Source: Pelobates cultripes
Lineage: Eukaryota; Chordata; Amphibia; Anura; Pelobatidae
NCBI GenBank assembly: GCA_933207985.1
Contig: OW240913.1
Coordinates: 329,045,960-329,109,959, forward strand
DNA: 64,000 nt
Direction: 5' to 3'
Every line of letters starts with the position of its first letter. Positions within the stretch are counted from its first letter, which is position 1. Below are positions 32,945 to 46,348 of this stretch, one piece after another. The position numbers and the translations under genes are program-made. The notes under the pieces are model-generated. The model saw nothing but the letters and a program-made list of their open reading frames with translations, made no database searches and was not told the origin of the DNA.

Positions 32945-35900
32945 ACATTTTATGTTGAATATTAAATACATAGATATATTTATTATAGTTGGTGTGTCTG
33001 CTGTGTATAACAGAGCTATACTGCAATAATACTTACAGTAATATGTCTTTAAACTACAAATGTATGAAATCATGAATGCAATCTAAGTTAAAAAAAATAT
33101 AAATTTGTCTTATTCTAAATTACATTTTACCTGCAAAATGTGTTACTCTTACCCTGGCTACACCCTCAGTCGCACCCCTAAAATGAAAGTGTCGTCTTTG
33201 TTCATTTGAAAAATTGGGAGGTATGTACATACAGTATATAGTTTACATATGCTATAACAGATTGCATATAGACAGCCTGATAGTTAAATACAACGGATAT
33301 CTGCAGGCTAAATCGAATGCACTCAATGCATTACACATTCTTCTACTGTATTGCTACTTAGAATGTAATTAATAGAAAAATAGATGTATTTCAATTATCT
33401 TAAGATAAATAGAAACGAAACCATGGCGGAAAATTAATGCTCACCCATTATTCAAATATTTATAGAGGGATCTTTTTTGGATTTATTTTATTGCTCATAA
33501 TAAAACAGCAGAATAAAATCACTAATAAAGTCAAGCTATTCTTTATATTTCTTATTGTAAAGTAAGTACCCGGAAAAACATACCAAATCTTTTTGTTTCC
33601 TTTTATTTATTTATTTGTTGCTAATATAATGTAATTCTCCTGGAAAGATTATCATGTCTTCGGAAGGCTATTTAGCTATTTGCATCCTAATGTACTTCTC
33701 AGAACATGTGATTCAACAGAAATCCCACAATACACTTTTACTAATTTATGATGGCATAATCCACCCCAGGCCTCAGTGTAAAATCGGATTGTCACGTGTC
33801 TCAAAGTGATGCTAGAAGGGAGAAACTCCAAATATGAGAACAAGATCTCAGACTGTAATTTGAACATATCTTCTAAATTAGCATTATTTTTTTATATATT
33901 ACGCCTGGCTTTCATAGACTAGATAACGATCTGCAAAACATGCTTTTACAGTACACTATGATATTGTCATTTTGCTTTGCTTTGTTTAAACTATAAACAG
34001 ATTCATTTTCCCACGTCTTGCTCATGTTGTCGATTTCACTTTTGCACAAATTCTCTTTCTGTTTTGATGGTAATCTATTTACTAAACAGTGAAATAGTGG
34101 GAATCGAAAAAAAAAACAATTCACACTTGCTATTTTGGACTAGGCTTTTAAATTTGCTTTACAGTTAAATACAATATGAATTGTTTCTAGCAGTGTCTTG
34201 TTTAGCATTGACCTATGCTGGCCAAATTAGCCATATTGTTCAATATTATCAAATTCAGCTATTTACTAGTTCTTTTTTTTTGTTTGTTTTTTCAGTTTAA
34301 CCCAGTTAATCAATCAGTGAGCAACTTCAATAATGTTTATTTTCTAAAGTGTGAATTGTATAGAAATTACACTGGACGACAAAGGACTAGAATTTAATGT
34401 TTTTGGATTAGCTTTTCAGATTATTTAGTATTTTGGATAAACTTTTAAAATTATCATTTTTTTTTCATAATAGCAAAAGATAAAAACAAAAATGTGTAAA
34501 ATATATCAATATATTGAACATGTCAATCAAACGTTAAAATATTAAATCATTTTAAAAGTCTATCCAAAAAATATTTAATCATTTGATGAGCTTATCCAAA
34601 AATATTAAAATGAGGCCAAAACGTCAAAACATTCTATCTCCGTCATGCAGCTCATTTATTTTGGCAAAAAATTTGCATTTTTTTTCGTCAGTTCACAATT
34701 ATTGCCGGTTTAGAAAATAATCCCATAATTTAGCATTTTGTCTTGCAGTAATTCCCATCTTTTTACTAATATTATAATTATTGTTTACCATCTTTTACAA
34801 TAATTATTGTTATTATTAGTTTAACATCTCTACTGAGGTGACTGCCCAGATTGAGATATTTGACTGCCCAGATTGAGATGTTTGACTGCCCATATGTGAG
34901 ATGTTTCAACATACTATTTACTATTCAAGAATAATTGTCTAAATTAATACTAAATGGAACTTATAGTGAGTTTGTGAATGTTCAGCAGTTTCTCCTCTTA
35001 CAATAATACAATCAAAAAAGCAAATCGAGAATCTAATTTGCATCTCAAAATGTGATTTTATTTAGAAGTTATCAGAGATCATTAATCCTTATTAAGATTT
35101 TAACATATAACCTTTAGGGAGACCCCTTTAGAGAGGCAGAGATCATGGGCCGCATATTGTCTCGTCACCACTGGTCTTCTGATGATCAAAGAGACATTCC
35201 AGACACCATAACCGTTTATGCTCTTTGTATAGGGTATAGACCATTGAGATCATTTGTCCCTGTCTATTTGCAATATGCTACTTATAGGTGCACCAAAACC
35301 AGTTGCATGCCAGTAAATGGCAAGTAAACCCATAAATGTGTTTGTATACCGTGTTTCCACTCAGGTTCTCATAATGTTCTGTGAGATAGTCCGTGCTGAT
35401 GCAGCAGTTGCTGAATGCATGCACAGCAGTGACTATTTGATGGAAATCATGAGGCTATTCAGTACGCAAATAGATGCCCCCATGTGGCTTAAATGCATTT
35501 GCACAGCAGTTTCGTTCATGTTTTTTATGAATGAATCTACTCTTGAATGCAGAACTGTATATATATCAAAAGGTCTGAGGGAAAAAAAAGGCCAGGATTC
35601 AATGTGAAAATACAGCCACAATCTAGTTCTTGCAAAAAAAATAAAATTAAAAAAATGAATTTAGAATGAACTATTTTTTAACTATATATAATATCATGAG
35701 CTGCACCATTCTGTGATTTTAAAGAAAACAGTTTATTACAATAGGTATTGTGTCTGTAAATTACTTGCAGTAATAGTCTAACTTTAATACGCTCCAATAA
35801 CCCGATGATACTCATGACATTTTCAGAATGACACCATACAATGCCAGTCTGTCTGTTTCAGTGGAATTGTTTAAGAAGTGTTCCTTTAACCCTGAGAGAG

Positions 35901-35975
35901 TCGATCAGCTATTCTAATAAACACCTAGTATATGGTGGGTGGTGAATTTAATTTTGTTTTTAATAATGTATATAT
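32945..35975. other. AT-rich sequence without recognised genes
   Basis: No gene. A small ~25-bp triplicated unit (TTTGACTGCCCAGATTGAGAT) lies at about 34840-34905. Confidence 0.5.
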
Positions 35976-35978
35976 ATA

Positions 35979-37074
35979 CATTGATCAGCCACAACATTAA
36001 AACCACCTGCCTAATATCACGTATTTTCCCCCTCGTGCTGCCAAAACAGCTCTGATGCATCAAGGCATGAACTCTACAAGATCTCGGAATGTGTCCAGTG
36101 ATATCTGACACCCAGACATTAGCAGCAGATCCTTTAAGTCTTGAAAGTTGCGAGGTGGGGTTCCTATGGACCAGATTTGTTTTTCCAGCGCATCCTACAG
36201 ATGCTCAATCGGATTGAGATCTGGAAAATTTAGAGGCCATGGCGACACTTTGAACTCTTTGTCTTGTTCCTCAAACTATTCCTGAATAATTTTCGCAATG
36301 TTGCAGGGTGCACTATGCTGCTGAAAGAGGACACTACCATCAGGGAACAGCCTTGAAGGCATGTACGTGGTTTTCAACAATCTCTAGGTAGATAGTATGT
36401 GTGAAAGTAACATCAACATGAATGACAGGACCGAAGACACTGCCTTCCCATACTACAGCCTGCTGCAATCTCTTCCCAGGTAACAGACGCACATGAACCC
36501 GGCCATCCTTCTGATCTAAAAGAAAACGTGATTCCTCAGAACAGGCAACTTTCTTCTATTGTAACATGGTCTAGTTCTGATGCTCACATCCCCACTGAAG
36601 GTGATTTCAGTAGTGGACAGGGCTCATCATGGGCACACTGACTGGTCTGTGACTATGCTCAACAGCAGCCCCATAAACAGCAAACTGAAATGCACTGTGT
36701 TCTGACACCTTCCAATCATGGCCAGCATTACGTTTTTCAGTAATTTTAGCTAAAGTAGCTCTTCTATTTGATTGGACCAGGCAGGCTAGTCTTCGTTTCC
36801 CATAGGCACCATTGTTGTTAGGTACTAACCACAAAATCCCACAAAACTTGCCGTTTAATGATTCCCTGACCCAGTCGTCTAGCCATCACTATATGATTCT
36901 TGATAAAGAATCCATTTTACCTGCTAATCCATTTTACCTGCTAATATATGAAATCCAAGAACTGACTGTTCACTTCCTGCCTAATATATTGCGCCCCTCG
37001 AATGCTATTGTAATAATATAATCAATGTTATTCACTTCACCTGTCAGAGGGTTTAATGTTGTGGCTGATCAGTG
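35979..37074 (-). mobile_element. Tc1-like transposon, decayed (1096 bp)
   Basis: Flanked by TA (35977-35978 and 37075-37076), with inverted ends CATTGATCAGCCACAACATT and AATGTTGTGGCTGATCAGTG. Length and structure fit a near full-length Tc1-like element, with the transposase relic on the minus strand. Orientation is opposite to the copy at 31579-32132. Confidence 0.9.
36200..36834 (-). pseudogene. Tc1-like transposase relic
   Basis: Pieces in order: RRLACLVQSNRRATLAKITE (second helix-turn-helix), RPVSVPMMSPVH, then ACSEESRFLLDQKDGRVHVR around the first catalytic site and VVWEGSVFGP, then a degraded FRNSLRNKTKSSK stretch before the last acidic residue. The usual WSDES motif reads CSEES, so the first catalytic Asp is Glu. 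Stops and frameshifts occur between the blocks. Not functional. Confidence 0.8.
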
Positions 37075-37076
37075 TA

Positions 37077-39735
37077 TTGTTACTCTAAATATTTCAGACT
37101 TTTAATCATCCTCTGTGAGATAGGCAAATAATTAGACATTAAAAAGTGTGAAACTACATAATTGTACTTTTCAATTTTTTCATTACTATTTATAATAGAA
37201 GAAAACAAAAAACAGAAGATAATATGTTGTATAAGTGCTGACCACTTAAGAAGTTTCAAATTTGATAATTTAAAAAAGTAAAAATATGTCTCTGAATCCA
37301 GACACACGTTTCCTTTTTGAATTTTTTTTTTTAAATACTAATGTTTGTATTATGGTCATACTGTATCAGCTTGCATTATATGCTAAGTGTGTCCAGTATA
37401 GTCAATGTACATTTGACTCCTATCCCTGACGCCAGATCAGCTAAACATTTTACAGGTTTAACCAATTAAGTTAACTTTTTTAAGTATTCCAAAACACCAA
37501 CTTATTTTGCTATATGTTAGTGTACTATTTATCCCAGATTTCAATTATATATTAATATGTTTATACTTTAGATTTATTATTTATTGGTTTTAAAGTTTTT
37601 AAATAAAAATAGTAAAAGAGTTATTATATGAAATGCATCAATATACATTTTAACAAACAGAAGCACAGAACAGATTGGATTTATCTGCAGATAACAACCT
37701 ACATACCAGTTACACACTAGATATGTTCAGTATCTCCCGGTTGGTGACCATGATTTTTCCAGATCATGAAAAAATTAACAGAGAAAAAATTCATCACAAT
37801 CCATTAAACTGTGGTTAAATATTAAAGAAAAAATATATATTGCTCAAATGTTAGAGCTGTATGGCAAACTTGACCAAAGTCCTCACAGTGAATCTAAAGG
37901 AATCTAGAATAGAGTTTCTGCTAAATTCTTGTAACATAGGTGCCACCACTCTGGACACTCTGGAGTTGTGCCATTCCAAAATTGGAGTCATATCCTTATT
38001 TGATTGATGACTTGAACTGGGTACTTATTAGCAAATTGGGAAGTGATTACGAAACATAAAATGTAGTAAAAGATGGGTAGTTTTCTCTGTTTTATCGATA
38101 CCAGTATTTCAAGTTTCTGAGGTTTTATAATCAATAATATAGTGACATAATGCGTACCCTTGGTGGTATGCTATTATTTATACAAGTATTCATTAACAAG
38201 ATGCCAAAATGTTATTCAATATACATTTTGGCAGCTAGAGCTGACTGATTTAATTGGATGCCTGCAGAAGAGCAAAGGCAGAGACCCATTCAGATAAGGT
38301 TGTAGCAGCATACTAGCAATGACCACAAACATTATGGACTTTTGAACCAAGATTTCTGTTTTTGTTAGACTTATATTTAAGTGATATGACTGTTCTTGTG
38401 AATAGAGAACCACCTAATTTCTAATTTCCTAACTATATTTAATGAATATAAAGTCTGGGACAATTGAATATTTTTAGAATAGTTTCCAAAATAAATATTA
38501 TAGTAACATAAATCTACAATATATGCATTGAATGCATTTTAATTTTGTAAACAGGGCCATCTTTATCAGATATACAGATCACAAACGCATAAAAGCAAGT
38601 CTATATGGCAGGTTAAACAATGTAAATTACTTTAGAACTAGTTAGTTCTCAGAGTTTTAGTTTCGACTGAGATTTCAAAAAATAACGATGCATTACAGAG
38701 TTCAAAGGAATTAACCATAGAGAGCATATCATAAACATAAACAGCTCAGATAATAGAACATTTTCAAATGACAAACTAAAAATATATGACTATGATCCTC
38801 GGACCCAAGGGTTGAGCTACCAAGGTAACCGGAGGTAAGAGCACTGAAGTAAACCTTCTGTGTAAAAAAACTTTGTCTTTAGCATCCTTGGTTGTGTTAA
38901 ATGCTTATGGTGGACTGAAAAAAAACATTGACCTGAAATTTTACCATAATATCCATATTCCAATATAATACTTTTCCAAGAGACCCAGAGTCAATATTAT
39001 TAAATTTGCTAAAAACTATGATTGGTAAATTTTGCACACTTGGCAAAGTCTCTGAATGTCTCCAGGCTTTGAAATGTTTGCTTGAGATGAGATTTTACTG
39101 ACATGGAACACGTCAAGATATTACTCGAACAATGTTGCCAGGGAGTTCTCCATTGTATTTATCGTTTTACTCCTGGAGCCCAGACATCTTACTAATAGAT
39201 GGAATTCCACTGACTTCCCAGGGATGTTAGGCACTAATATGGTCCATGGTGAATAGATGCATATTGTTTTAATTGTGTTAACTATAAAGGACCAGCAAGG
39301 TTGTTTACAATCTGGTCATCCATCCTGAGAACATGAGACTGCAATCCATCCTAGGTCTCTGGGGTTATTCCTGGATATTTGGGTGACAGGTGGTTCACTG
39401 TGTTTCCCAACTCATTGCCAAAACATAGAAGAACGTCTCCCCAACAAGTGTTACATATCCCTCTATTTGATCCAAATGGTTGACCACTGCTGTTGTTATT
39501 TGCTGGAGCTGTATGTTTTAATATTTCCATCTAAATATTCGAGGTCCTAAACAAGTCCTGCATAAAACGGAGTGTTAAGATAAAGTAAGACAGCTCTTTA
39601 ACTCAATGCACATAAATATCAGAAAACCCAAGGAAAATTAATCATTTTGGAATCTTTAGAAGAGCGTTCCTGTTAAACCAATCCCACCCTCAGGTCTCCT
39701 CCTGCAATCATTTTCTTCTAAATGATAGTTAATTA
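37077..39735. other. AT-rich sequence without recognised genes
   Basis: No gene or classifiable repeat was recognised. Confidence 0.5.
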
Positions 39736-39739
39736 CCAG

Positions 39740-39783
39740 ACATAGATAGATAAATAGATGGACAGACAGGCAGATAGATAGAT
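39740..39783. repeat. GATA microsatellite at LINE 5' truncation
   Basis: Short GATA/GACA run directly abutting the truncated L2 element. Confidence 0.85.
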
Positions 39784-40377
39784 GACTCTAGCCTCACCTT
39801 TGAGCGTCACATCCAGTATGTTGCCAAATCCTGTAGATTCCAACTTAAAAACATAGCCCGCATCCGCCTCTTTCTTACGAAAGATGCTACCAAGGAGCTT
39901 GTCCATGCTCTAGTAATTTTCCACATGGATTATTGTAACCCTCTCTTAACTGGTCTTCCCAAAAGCCGTATTGGCTCTCTGCAGTCTTTAATGAGTGCCG
40001 CGGCCAGACTGATTTTCCTCTCTAGTCGGTCTTCTCACACCTCACGCCTCTGTCAGTCCTTACATTGGCTTCCTGTATCATATAGGAGTCAATTCAAAGT
40101 GCTAACCCATACCTATAAAGCACTGAACAATTCTAGCCCCTATAATATCTCTTCACAGATCCATAGGTATGTCCCTTCTCTGTCTCTCCGCGCAGCCCGT
40201 GACCTTCTCCTGTCCACTGCTCGCACCTGTACGACCAACTTGTGCTTGCAGTACTTCTCGCAGGCAGCTCCCTTCCTATGGAATAGCCTGCCTACCCCCA
40301 TCAGACCTAGTCTTCAATCGTTTAAGAAGTGCCTTAAAACTTATCCCTTTAGGAAAGCTGATGGCCTCCCAGAGTAA
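39784..40377 (+). pseudogene. C-terminal part of L2 reverse transcriptase ORF
   Basis: One open frame of 198 codons reads DSSLTFERHIQYVAKSCRFQ, then LVHALVIFHMDYCNPLLTGL, SLHWLPVSYRSQFKVLTHTY, SLSLRAARDLL and LWNSLPTPIRPSLQSFKKCL. These are the thumb and C-terminal motifs shared by L2/CR1-group LINEs. The polymerase active site lies upstream and is missing. The frame is still intact, so this copy is fairly young, but it cannot act alone. Confidence 0.85.
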
Positions 40378-40665
40378 TCTCTACCTCACTTACCTGTCTC
40401 TTGCTCTCTCCTAAAGGGCAGCACTCTACTCTCTCCTCCAGCTCTGCTTTACTCCCACCTTATTTGATTGATATTTCCTGTCCTATTGTGTTTTATACCC
40501 CACCTCCTATAGAATGTAAGCTTGTTTGAGCAGGGTCCTCTTCAACCTATTTATCCTGTAAGTTTTCTTGTAATTGTCCTATTTATAGTTCAATCCCCCT
40601 CTCATAATATTGTAAAGCGCTACGGAATCTGTTGACACTATATAAATGGAGATAATAATAATAAA
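39784..40665 (+). mobile_element. L2-type LINE, 5'-truncated 3' end
   Basis: It contains the end of an RT ORF followed by a 3' UTR with GTAAGCTTGTTTGAGCAGGG and the L2-like tail TTGTAAAGCGCTACGGAAT...CTATATAAATG, ending in a TAA-rich repeat. It begins abruptly after the GATA run, the usual 5' truncation of LINE copies. Confidence 0.85.
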
Positions 40666-41834
40666 TTCTTGAAAGTTATTGATTAATGTCTAATGTCTAA
40701 TAAAAATATAAAGCTTACCAAAACAGAGTAATTCTGTTACAATCTGATATTTTACAAATACATTTCTCTGAGAGTTAATTGTGATCAAATCCAAGAGGCT
40801 GGTAAATGTTTTTCCATTTATAAACCTATCATAAAAATGTTAGGTGAAGTATTATATTACTGCTTTTAACTTGTGATCTGGGGTCCAGATCCAGCCCTCA
40901 ATGCTAATTTAATTGCAGTCTCGTGACTAAGTGCAGACTGCTTTAGTCAGTCTTTAAAATCTCACGCAATAAAAATATATGGTATATATGTTATAAACAC
41001 TTGAAAATGTTTGAATTATAGCAATTCTCAGGACCTTCCTGAAAAAAACAGGACCTTCTTGAAAAAAACAAACAAACAAAAAACAGAAAACTATATTGTA
41101 CGACCTGTAAATGTTTTCCTATCTGGATTTTTGAAAAATACATTTGAAGAGCACTACGCTCATATGGCAAGTGTTTTCACATTGTAAGGCTTCTTGTAGA
41201 GGGGTTGGTAAGTCGGCTGCTACAAAGAAGGTCAGTATGCTAAGTTATTTCATACTTGATGGTGGCTGTCTTCACCCATAGTGCTTTGCTGAGCACAGCA
41301 AGGGGCAACACATACTGACACTGGTTTATTATAGGTTCAAGTGGCAGTTCTAAGCTTGTTCTCACAGTTACAGAAGTTATGACTTGTCAGCGGACCGCTT
41401 CAATGATTTAACCTTGTGAGTACCAGTAAACTGCAGATCTGGCTTTTAACAGGTTAAAGCTGCCACCCGCATGAGTGACATTAAACCTCTTATGAGAATT
41501 TCAGTAAGTAAATCACACCATAAATTAAACCAACGCACCTGATAATAAACATTCAAACAAATGTCTTCAGTACTGTTTTTTTTAAATTTCCGGTGAGATT
41601 TGAGGAACATGTAAATAAAGAGTTAGCCACTAAAGTGTGAATAGTTATAAATCCAAAGTGAATTTAAAATTTTAGGGCAAACGTCAATTTGAAAAAAAAT
41701 TATTCTACAAGGCATCTGTATTATCAATTCAATTATTTTGACCACAATCTGAACTTTGAATATTTGACAGTTCACAATATAGAGAATTACCCTATCTGTG
41801 TGTTATCTGGTAAGTGAGGTGTATATATAGATAT
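40666..41834. other. Unassigned AT-rich sequence
   Basis: No gene recognised. A short direct repeat (CAGGACCTTCYTGAAAAAAACA) occurs at about 41030-41070. Confidence 0.5.
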
Positions 41835-42010
41835 ATAAATAATGGCAGATGAAGCACACTCATGTATTCATGGCAAAAAAAAACAAAATATATTTATTTA
41901 CATACAACCTATTATTGACAACCTTGTATTTGCTATGTAAATAAATACGTTTGTTTTTTTTTAACATGAATACAAGTTTACTGAGTGTGCTTCACCTGCC
42001 ATTATTTATA
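41835..42010. repeat. Foldback MITE-like repeat (176 bp)
   Basis: ATAAATAATGGCAGATGAAG...CACACTCA and TGAGTGTGCTTCACCTGCCATTATTTAT are inverted arms. Further inward TTTATTTACATA pairs with TATGTAAATAAA. Class not determined. Confidence 0.75.
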
Positions 42011-42156
42011 TTATAACCAAGGGTTTGCACCATGATTTAGAATATGGTTTGGAGTTGTCGAGTGCACCGCAAATAGTATATATATATATCAATTTATGAC
42101 ACCACACTCACCCCCTCCCCATCTGTAACAATGTCAGTTGTTTTAAGTGTTTAAAG

Positions 42157-42316
42157 CAGGGGTTCTCAACGTTAGTCCTCAGGACCCCCTACAGGTCCAG
42201 GGTTTAGGGATTACCTCGGTGTGTCTAAGGTGTTTAGAAAAAGAAAAAAAAACACCTTAGAGACTACCCCTACCTGGACTGGTAGGGGGTCCTGAGGACT
42301 GGGTTGAGAACCCCTG
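42157..42316. mobile_element. hAT MITE (160 bp)
   Basis: Ends CAGGGGTTCTCAAC and GTTGAGAACCCCTG are perfect inverted repeats of the hAT type. The perfect 8-bp duplication GTTTAAAG lies at 42149-42156 and 42317-42324. The body is also inverted (CCTCAGGACCCCCTAC / GTAGGGGGTCCTGAGG). It inserted across the left end of the TTAA MITE that follows. Confidence 0.95.
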
Positions 42317-42322
42317 GTTTAA

Positions 42323-42868
42323 AGGAACACTATAGTCACGTAAATTACTTTAGCTAAATAAAGCAGTTTTAGTGTATAGATCATTCCCCTGCAATTTCAC
42401 TGCTCAATTCACTGTCATTTAGGAGTTAAATCACTTTGTTTCTATTTATGCAGCCCTAGCCACACCTCCCCTGGCTATGACTGACAGAGCCTGCATGAAA
42501 AAAAAAACTGGTTTCACTTTCAAACAGATGTAATTTACCTTAAATAATTGTATCTCAATCTCTAAATTGAACTTTAATACATACAGAAGGCTCTTGCAGG
42601 GTCTAGCAAGCTATTAACATAGCAGGGGATAAGAAAATCTTAATTAAACAGAAGTTGCAATAAAGAAAGCCTAAATAGGGCTCTCTTTACAGGAAGTGTT
42701 TATGGAAGGCTGTGCAAGTCAGATGCAGGGAGGTGTGACTAGGGTTCATAAACAAAGGGGTTTAACTCCTAAATGGCAGAGGATTGAGCAGTGAGGCTGC
42801 AGGGACATGTTCTATCCATCAAAACTGCTTCATTAGGCTAAAGTTGTTCAGGTGACTATAGTGTACCT
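42323..42868. mobile_element. TTAA-flanked MITE (546 bp)
   Basis: TTAA at 42319-42322 and 42869-42872. Ends AGGAACACTATAGTCACG and GGTGACTATAGTGTACCT are inverted. Internal GCACTGAGC-type blocks (TGCAATTTCACTGCTCAAT...ATTGAGCAGTGAGGCTGCAG) also pair. Related ends occur at 45175-45274 and 46349-46811. piggyBac-type by its target site. Noncoding. Confidence 0.85.
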
Positions 42869-42872
42869 TTAA

Positions 42873-45170
42873 ACTTGATCCGTATGGGTTCAGAATCTAG
42901 GAGTTGTAGATTGACTGTGAACACTGTGCTGTAGAGAGCCAAAAGAAAATCTAACTCCAGTAAACCAAAGCCCATATTCTCCTGCAGTTCTGAATTCTGA
43001 CGGTCCAGAATTCAGGCCCTGTTTGTCCTGGGTTTGTTAACAACCGAGAACTGTTCACAATAAAAGCAGGAGGAGTGCAACATTAGACAAATGGTGCAAA
43101 CTGAATTCAGGGCATTCAATCCATATGAGAGAGCTTCAACAGTCGGTGCTGTGAACATGGACTACCCTAAGGTAGCCATCTTGGCTAGTCAGCATGACTG
43201 CAAAATAGCCAGTGTTTGGTTATGGAGCCAGAAGGACCCTGGCACCTCCTGTAAGGAGCTAAACTGTTTAATAATGTCAGGTGCCATTCCATGTCTCCTC
43301 TTTGCTAGATGGTCTCTTTATTGAGCTAAGCCAGCGGATGCAGGTCTTAGCTCAATAGCTTAAAGTGATTGACTGACACTCTCAGCCAATGAACTACCCC
43401 TGCACTGCAAGGCTTAGCTCAGGAGAGCTAACAAAAGCTCCTAAGCAGGACCCTTCTTCTCAACGTCCTGGAGAAAGGTGTGAAGCTGAGCCCAGCACCA
43501 CCCAGCTAAGAAGTCAAACTGTTATTAAACAGCACAATGTAGTAGTTGTGGTGTTTTGAACATGTATTTAATGCATGAAAAGCCATATATATTTTCTTTT
43601 TATGAATGAAACTTCTCACTGCAAAGCTTATACAGATGTCTCTCCAAAACAAGAGTGCTGTCCATATCCCAGGAATTATAAAGCAAAATCTATGGCTGTA
43701 TGATTTCCTGCAGTATTTGCACCCCTTTATTTTGAAAGTGACGGCAATATAAACGTAAGGTTTAAGATCTGCAATATTTTATAATTTTGTTTTTGCAAAA
43801 AAAAAGGAATAAAACTTTTTTGCTAAAAACAAAACCATGCATCTTGCACAATAAAAAAAATTAAAAAAATAAATATATATATATAAAAATACAATTAAAC
43901 TTTTATTGCACCATACCTTTCTCATGGCAATAAAGTGTTGTTAACTTTTATTTTCCTGCTAATGTTGTTTTACTATGCATAGCGACATTCCAAAATCCTG
44001 TCTTTTCCACATCCCGAATAAATAACAGTGCTGTTCAATTCTTCTCCCCGTCACCCCCAAAGTCTTTATACATTACACAGGATTAGTGTCACATATAATT
44101 TTCAGATTAAAGCCCGCTTTATATTTCATTTGGAGAAGACGCCATGCAGAAGTAGTGAGTACATGGACACAATCAGAGTTAATGAGAAGGTTTGTATTCA
44201 GCTCCGAGGTTCCCATGCTTCAAAAAGTATAACATTTTTTGCCTTTGTCTTTCGGGTGACATTCAAAGAGGGAGAGAAGCAACTTCAATAATTAAGCTCT
44301 TATCTGCTTTTTCCCTTCACAGGTTTGTTTCATAGGATTTATTGGACGTTAGTGATATTAATTTTAATGAAGGAAACAATACAATAGAAGGCAGTAGTAG
44401 CAACAATTGCCTGACTGTAACGAAGAGTAGGATATGATTCCAACATGTTTCTGTGTTTTTTTATTATCATTATTATGTTAAATATGTTTGTAATGCTGAC
44501 ATGACCTAGCAACTGGGAACCCCGTCAGCGTTTCAGTAATGGAACATTAACAGGGCTTAATCTTCATTTCACTGTAATTTACATCTCAGACCGAGCAGAG
44601 GGGAGTTTTTTGTAAAACAGGCTGGCTTTGTTAGTTTGTTACAAGGTTTTGACACTTCGGCTTAAACAGTTGCAGTCTGCACTTTTAATACAGATTTCGG
44701 TGACCTGTGTGTAACATCACATATACTATAAAACCCACTCAGTATTTAATTTTTTGGAGCTTCAAAATAGTTGTTGGCACTTGACCATTCTGCGCAATTT
44801 CAGATAGAAAAGAATATATCCAATATTAAGCATAGCTATAAGAGATAATGTCACACTGGCACTGAATCAGTTAAACCATAGAACAAAAAATTTAGCAGGT
44901 TTACATTATTGTGTAGACATTTAAGATTCCTAAGGATAAATATTAGTTGCCAGAGTCACCATTACAAAGGTACAAGCCATGTAAGGGACCCGATCCCCTA
45001 CCAGAGAGAAGAGCGTTAGATAGTTCTGGTTGGAGAGATATACATACCTCCCATAGCCGGACAGCATTGTGAACTTGAGGCTGCGCACGTCCCTTCACCA
45101 CATTCTTGTCCTGCACAGCATCAGTGGGAGAAAACAATGTTAGATCACTTCCTCCCGTTGCAAGAAAGAA
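42873..45170. other. Unassigned sequence, possible conserved noncoding parts
   Basis: No exon recognised. A MITE-like block (AGCCAATGAACTACC near 43385) occurs. 44510-44700 is less AT-biased and unique-looking. Confidence 0.45.
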
Positions 45171-45174
45171 GAGA

Positions 45175-45274
45175 CTAAATGGCAGAGAATTGAGCGGTGA
45201 GGTTGCAGGGGTATTATGTATACACCAAAACCGCTTCATTAAGCTAAAATTGTATTGGTGCCTATAGTGTCCCT
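45175..45274. mobile_element. TTAA MITE, right-end fragment
   Basis: AGAATTGAGCGGTGAGGTTG...CCGCTTCATTAAGCTAAA...CTATAGTGTCCCT before TTAA (45275-45278) matches the right end of the MITE at 42323-42868. The left end is missing. Confidence 0.75.
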
Positions 45275-45796
45275 TTAATACTGATAAACATAGTCATGAG
45301 TATACTTGTAAATTCTAGATATAAAACATTTTCAATGCTATTTGGAATTTTCAGGAAGTTTCAAGAAAGGAGACATTACCTAGGCTAGATTTTATTAAGC
45401 AAGGACGTAGAGAGTATTAAAAAAGTAGAACTATTGGAATGCCCTTCCTATTTCTTCACCTCATGCTCGTGGAGTGAAGGATGATATCTTGGACTATCCC
45501 CTCCCACAATTTCTCACATCTATTGCAATGGATGGGGACACTGTGGGCACCATAACAACAAAATAGCAATTTAGTTGTTATGTTGCGAGCAGGTCCCAGG
45601 CTCCATTTTACCTGAATGGGTTATTCCATTTACCAACAGTTTAACTCCAAACCTCAAAGCCTCTTGCCGGTTTGAAACCTTGGACCTGGTGTCCTGGACA
45701 TGGGGCCACTGATTGGTTGAGCTCATCAGTAGCTCCCCAATGAGAAAATTGAGAGAAAAAGTTCTGTTTCTAACATGTGAAGCACAAATAGGCTAA

Positions 45797-45870
45797 TATT
45801 ATTATTATTAGCATTTATCTAGTACCAACATATTCCACAGCCCTTTACAATTATAGAATCTAGATATTTG
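45797..45870 (-). mobile_element. L2-type LINE 3' tail fragment
   Basis: ATTATTATTAGCATTTATCTAGTACCAACATATTCCACAG... is the diverged reverse complement of the tail at about 40610-40665 (CTACGGAATCTGTTGACACTATATAAATGGA). Only the extreme 3' end is clear. Confidence 0.7.
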
Positions 45871-45874
45871 ACAA

Positions 45875-46344
45875 CAGATAAATGACGTACAACATATTAG
45901 CAGACACAAGAGGTGAATGGAGTGGCTAGACACTACACCAACCAGCTATTCTCTCCAAATATATGTCACTCATGTTAATTGGTAGAGTACTTACCCTCAT
46001 GTACATACTGCTCTTAATTCCTATAAATAATATGTTGAGACATATCTTCTATAACATATGAAGGTAAAATAAAGTACATTTGAAATGAATGGGACAATGT
46101 GATTTTTTAAATACATTTTTTAGCTGCCTTCCGGCAGTAAGGAAGTATTTTGATTACTGTGTATAGGGGAGAAGATAGTAGATACAGAAAAACCCATTTA
46201 TTCCATTGCACTAGTTAACATCTTACTGCACATTGTGTGAGAGAATAGAAAGCAGCCTGTGGATCCTGGTTTATACTAGGTCCATGAGTGACGGGCACAC
46301 TATTTAAATCAAATCCAAGTTTCGATTCTTCTGTTTCAGAGATA
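45875..46344. other. Unassigned sequence
   Basis: No gene seen. The first part may be further diverged L2 3' UTR. Confidence 0.4.
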
Positions 46345-46348
46345 TTAA

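Noticed and set aside
32243..33029. Cys-rich open frames on the plus strand
   Set aside because: They track the degenerate TGTGTCCTGTGTTC array and shift register between units.
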